A stretch of DNA of 64,000 nucleotides from contig NC_134536.1 of NCBI RefSeq assembly GCF_050624435.1, forward strand, positions 129,216,758-129,280,757, in the 5' to 3' direction. The notes under the pieces are model-generated. The model had not been told where the DNA came from, did not search any database, and saw only the letters and a program-made list of their open reading frames with translations. Both the position numbers and the translations under genes were made by a program. Shown piece by piece: positions 62,401 to 64,000 of this stretch. Numbering within the stretch: the first letter of the stretch is position 1; every line of letters begins with the position of its first letter. The DNA is from Tenrec ecaudatus. Taxonomy: Eukaryota > Chordata > Mammalia > Afrosoricida > Tenrecidae.

Positions 62401-63470
62401 CTGTAAAGTTAAAGAAAAATATCAGCGTTTCATAAAGTATATTTCACAACAGAAGAGCTTCACATTGGAATCCACCCTGGAGGGCAGAATAGCGACTTTT
62501 CTTGGTTTTATGAGAGGCTCTACCATCTCCAAAGACCATTCAGACCTTTGATCAGGGAAATCAGCTGAAGACTCTGCTTCTCAGTCTGGATGTGTCCCAC
62601 ATAGCCTTGGAAGAAAAATACTATAAAACAGTCATTTTTCCTCAAGTATTTGTTGAAACTATATTCTATATGAAAACACGCAGATGTCTGTGGAGCAGAT
62701 TAAAAATCTGCACACATTCTCAAGCCACTGCTTCAGACTACAAACACCTTCCTGGGAGTAGATATTTTACAATCAAGGGTCTTCAAAGTAATGGAGAGTT
62801 TCCATGTGAAGAAATGTTAAATTCTAATGAACTTTTCTAAGTGTTCAATATCCAGACTGAGATGACTGTCCTCCCTTGCTCCATATGACTAACAGTCACA
62901 GAAGACATATGGCCGCCGCCCATGAAGCATCGGAGGGGAAAGTTCCTCGGATGGATGAGTTGACAGTGGTGCTGCCATTTGCTCTCGTCAATACTGCCAG
63001 CCAGACACACCTACTAACATGCCCTACACAGGAATTCTTCCTAAGTCCATGAAATGAGGCGGAGAGCCATCGTCGGCTACGTTTTCCACACTGTCAACCA
63101 TCTCGTGTGCTCTGGTCCTTTGTTTCCAGGACTCTAGCCTCCCTGCCCGTTTCACATCCTTGCTTTGGAAGTAACATTGACCTTTTGAATCTCATGGACG
63201 ATTTATTAGTAAATACTCTATTTATGGTATGACCATTCATGCATGCAAGGGGTAGAGAGCCATGGCCTAGAGCTGAAGATGGGGCTGCCAGACCTGAGGG
63301 GCTGCTGGGGCCAAAGGGGTGAATGGAGCTGCCACACAGATGGGTTAGGGGATGGGGGAGCCGAGTTGCCATCCAGAGGACAGGCAAGGTGGAGCTGCAG
63401 CTTAGGGCCAAGGAGCCTCCTCCACCCAGAATCCAGAGGGCATGGCCAATTCTCCATCTGTAAGGGCATC
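62401..63470. other. UBR2 intron, no exon found
   Basis: Searched for the exon encoding HLCGRVFKVGEPTYSC that should precede the first visible exon; not seen here or up to 64000. Nothing else recognised. Confidence 0.5.
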
Positions 63471-63474
63471 GCCA

Positions 63475-63730
63475 CTGCCTTGTTGGTAGATGCCTTCAAG
63501 TCAGATTTCACCCACTGCGACCTCATGCACAACAACACGAAATCCTGGCCGGTCCTGCCACATCCTGACAATTGCTCCCGTGCCTGAGCCCACTGCAGCT
63601 GCCACGGTGTCCGTCCATCTCCTTGAAGGCCTTCTGTCCTTCACTATCGTCTCCACACTGCTTAACATGATGTCCTTCTCCAGAGACTGGGCTCGCCTGA
63701 CCACATGTCAGCACACACATTGCTCAGCAT
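63475..63730 (-). mobile_element. RTE-type LINE fragment, antisense
   Basis: Reads gttggtagatgccttcaagt, gcgacctcatgcacaacaac, tgagcccactgcagctgcca and tgatgtccttctccagagac, the same order as the copy at 14930-15270 and as remembered afrotherian RTE1. Confidence 0.75.
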
Positions 63731-64000
63731 AGAGAGCCCTTGCCTCGAAGGCCATGTAGAGCAGACGGTTACTGTCCAGCCCTAAGAGCTAAGATAATTT
63801 TTTCTGTTGAGTGTGAGAATTGTTATCCCTTCTTTTCATCCACTTTCTCACATTCATCATCAAGATTTGGTTTCCTCAGAAGATGAGGTTTTGGATTAAA
63901 GACTTTGGGGGTGATATGATGGGGTGAATGCAATTCCCAAGTGACAAGCACATGAACTTTCACACGGTACTTAACTGTGCTCCCCAAAATGTGTGCTATC

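Noticed and set aside
1..64000. UBR1 as the gene identity
   Set aside because: Exon after exon matches UBR2-specific stretches such as [18 protein letters not shown] and [14 protein letters not shown] rather than the UBR1 counterparts.
1..64000. tRNA, rRNA, snRNA or microRNA genes
   Set aside because: None could be supported by eye; SINE-derived tRNA-like heads do not keep a cloverleaf I could verify.

Overview
The window is a piece of a mammalian nuclear genome. It carries about 62 kb of one multi-exon gene on the minus strand, UBR2, an N-recognin E3 ubiquitin ligase of the Arg/N-degron pathway. I found 35 coding exons (34 per transcript, because two are alternatives to each other). They run from 62400 down to 532 and encode about 1,249 codons, roughly residues 113-1361 of a protein that is about 1,755 residues long in human; residue numbers are recalled human-like numbering, accurate to a residue or two. 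Every exon-exon phase closes, there are no internal stops, and the zinc ligands of the UBR box and the RING-H2 domain are present, so the gene looks intact. The first exons and promoter lie beyond the right edge. The C-terminal exons lie beyond the left edge.

Repeats point to an afrotherian mammal, most likely a tenrec (Echinops telfairi or a relative). There are many AfroSINEs, RTE-type LINE fragments whose 3' end resembles the AfroSINE tail, and at least four SPIN hAT transposons. SPIN is known from few mammalian lineages, tenrec among them. The species call is an inference.

Layout from right to left (5' to 3' of the gene): 62.4-60.3 kb, UBR box exons; 60.3-52.4 kb, a large intron full of LINE 3' ends; 52.4-40.6 kb, ClpS-like N-domain and following exons, with solo-LTR, SPIN and MITE insertions between; 39.3-39.0 kb, a tandem pair of 99-bp exons separated by a 67-nt gap, the clearest regulatory architecture here; 37.2-10.3 kb, the long helical middle of the protein; 10.0-5.5 kb, the basic E2-binding region and the RING-H2 domain split over three exons, with a roughly 765-bp minisatellite in one intron; 3.9-0.5 kb, the start of the C-terminal half.

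The introns also hold ribosomal-protein processed pseudogenes, a decayed mariner transposase, MIR and L2 relics, and simple repeats. I found no prokaryote-like operon, CRISPR array, phage or novel enzymatic system. Most open frames outside the exons are repeat-derived or shadows.
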